Program-made: the position numbers and the translations under genes
DNA from: Candidatus Symbiothrix sp.
GTDB taxonomy: Bacteria; Bacteroidota; Bacteroidia; Bacteroidales; Azobacteroidaceae
DNA length: 5,739 nt
Assembly (NCBI GenBank): GCA_031270925.1
Contig: JAISWY010000138.1
Location: 1-5,739 of the forward strand
Direction of reading: 5' to 3'
In this document: positions 5,490-5,739 of the stretch, piece after piece
Position numbering within the stretch: position 1 is the first letter of the stretch
Layout of the letters: each line of letters begins with the position of its first letter
The notes under the pieces: generated by a model
The model's input: the letters and a program-made list of their open reading frames with translations, nothing else
Databases searched by the model: none
Told to the model about the DNA's origin: nothing

Positions 5490-5739
5490 ATGACAATCAG
5501 CGATTACGAGCTGAATGAGGACGTGCTTATTGAAAATCCCGAAGTCCATGCTTTTGGGAGATGGATCGTTTTTAAGTTTCAAAACATTTTCCCTAAAACG
5601 GAAATGTCATCAGCGGAGAAGCCGTTAAAGGCAATGCCTTCGGTTTTAATCGCAACCAGTCGTGTGAATACCGATGAGGTTATTTCAATCCATACAAATA
5701 CCGCGACCATTAATATAGAAGTGGATGCAGGGTATTTGA
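5490..5739 (+). CDS. Hypothetical protein, 5' portion only (runs off the window)
   Basis: The frame from ATG at 5490 is open for 83 codons to the window edge. The visible product begins MTISDYELNEDVLIENPEVH, continues AFGRWIVFKFQNIFPKTEM, and reaches a segment rich in Val, Ile and Thr that looks like beta strands (VLIATSRVNTDEVISIHTN). There is no signal peptide. I do not recognise the family. It is read divergently from the 31-codon ORF and follows a good -7 element. An earlier ATG at 5476 opens only five codons and ends in TGA overlapping this ATG, so 5490 is the better start. The true length and the role cannot be judged from this fragment. Confidence 0.6.
   Translation, partial: MTISDYELNEDVLIENPEVHAFGRWIVFKFQNIFPKTEMSSAEKPLKAMPSVLIATSRVNTDEVISIHTNTATINIEVDAGYL

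Noticed and set aside
1..5739. CRISPR array, tRNA, rRNA or insertion-sequence transposase
   Set aside because: I saw no spaced repeat series, no cloverleaf or rRNA-like sequence and no transposase motif on either strand.

Overview
The window reads as chromosomal DNA of a member of the Bacteroidota, most likely Bacteroidales. Three things support this: the glycyl-tRNA synthetase / FKBP lipoprotein / dipeptidyl-peptidase-5 (DPP5)-like set of proteins; very short signal peptides ending in lipoprotein cysteines; and promoters of the Bacteroidota type (TAnnTTTG at -7) in front of three transcription units, with no obvious Shine-Dalgarno sites.

Layout from right to left, the direction in which most genes are read. 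At the right edge an unrecognised gene starts on the + strand (5490 to the window end) and is cut off. Two divergent TAnnTTTG promoters lie in the roughly 110 bp between it and a minus-strand unit. That unit starts with a 31-codon ORF (5381-5286) that looks like the severed N-terminus of a Bacteroidota flavin-reductase-like protein. Its stop overlaps by ATGA the start of a 203-residue Cys- and Trp-rich protein of unknown function (5289-4678). The unit ends in a hairpin terminator that includes the last codons of the gene.

The central operon follows with its own promoter: glyS (4590-3025), then an FKBP-type prolyl isomerase lipoprotein joined by an ATGA overlap, then a complete DPP5-type S9 serine peptidase with a lipoprotein signal, 8 bp further on. 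The first gene serves translation in the cytoplasm. The other two are predicted envelope proteins: a foldase, and a peptidase that clips dipeptides from peptides entering the periplasm, as in amino-acid-fermenting Bacteroidales.

The left 450 bp is an accessory-looking strip. It holds a near-perfect 34-bp-arm inverted repeat (247-317) and a small XRE-like DNA-binding ORF whose recognisable homology runs upstream of any usable ATG/GTG and stops close to the repeat edge, so it may be 5'-truncated. I found no clear new multi-gene system. The two junctions (repeat against HTH gene, and flavin-reductase remnant against orphan ORF) are the points most worth checking.
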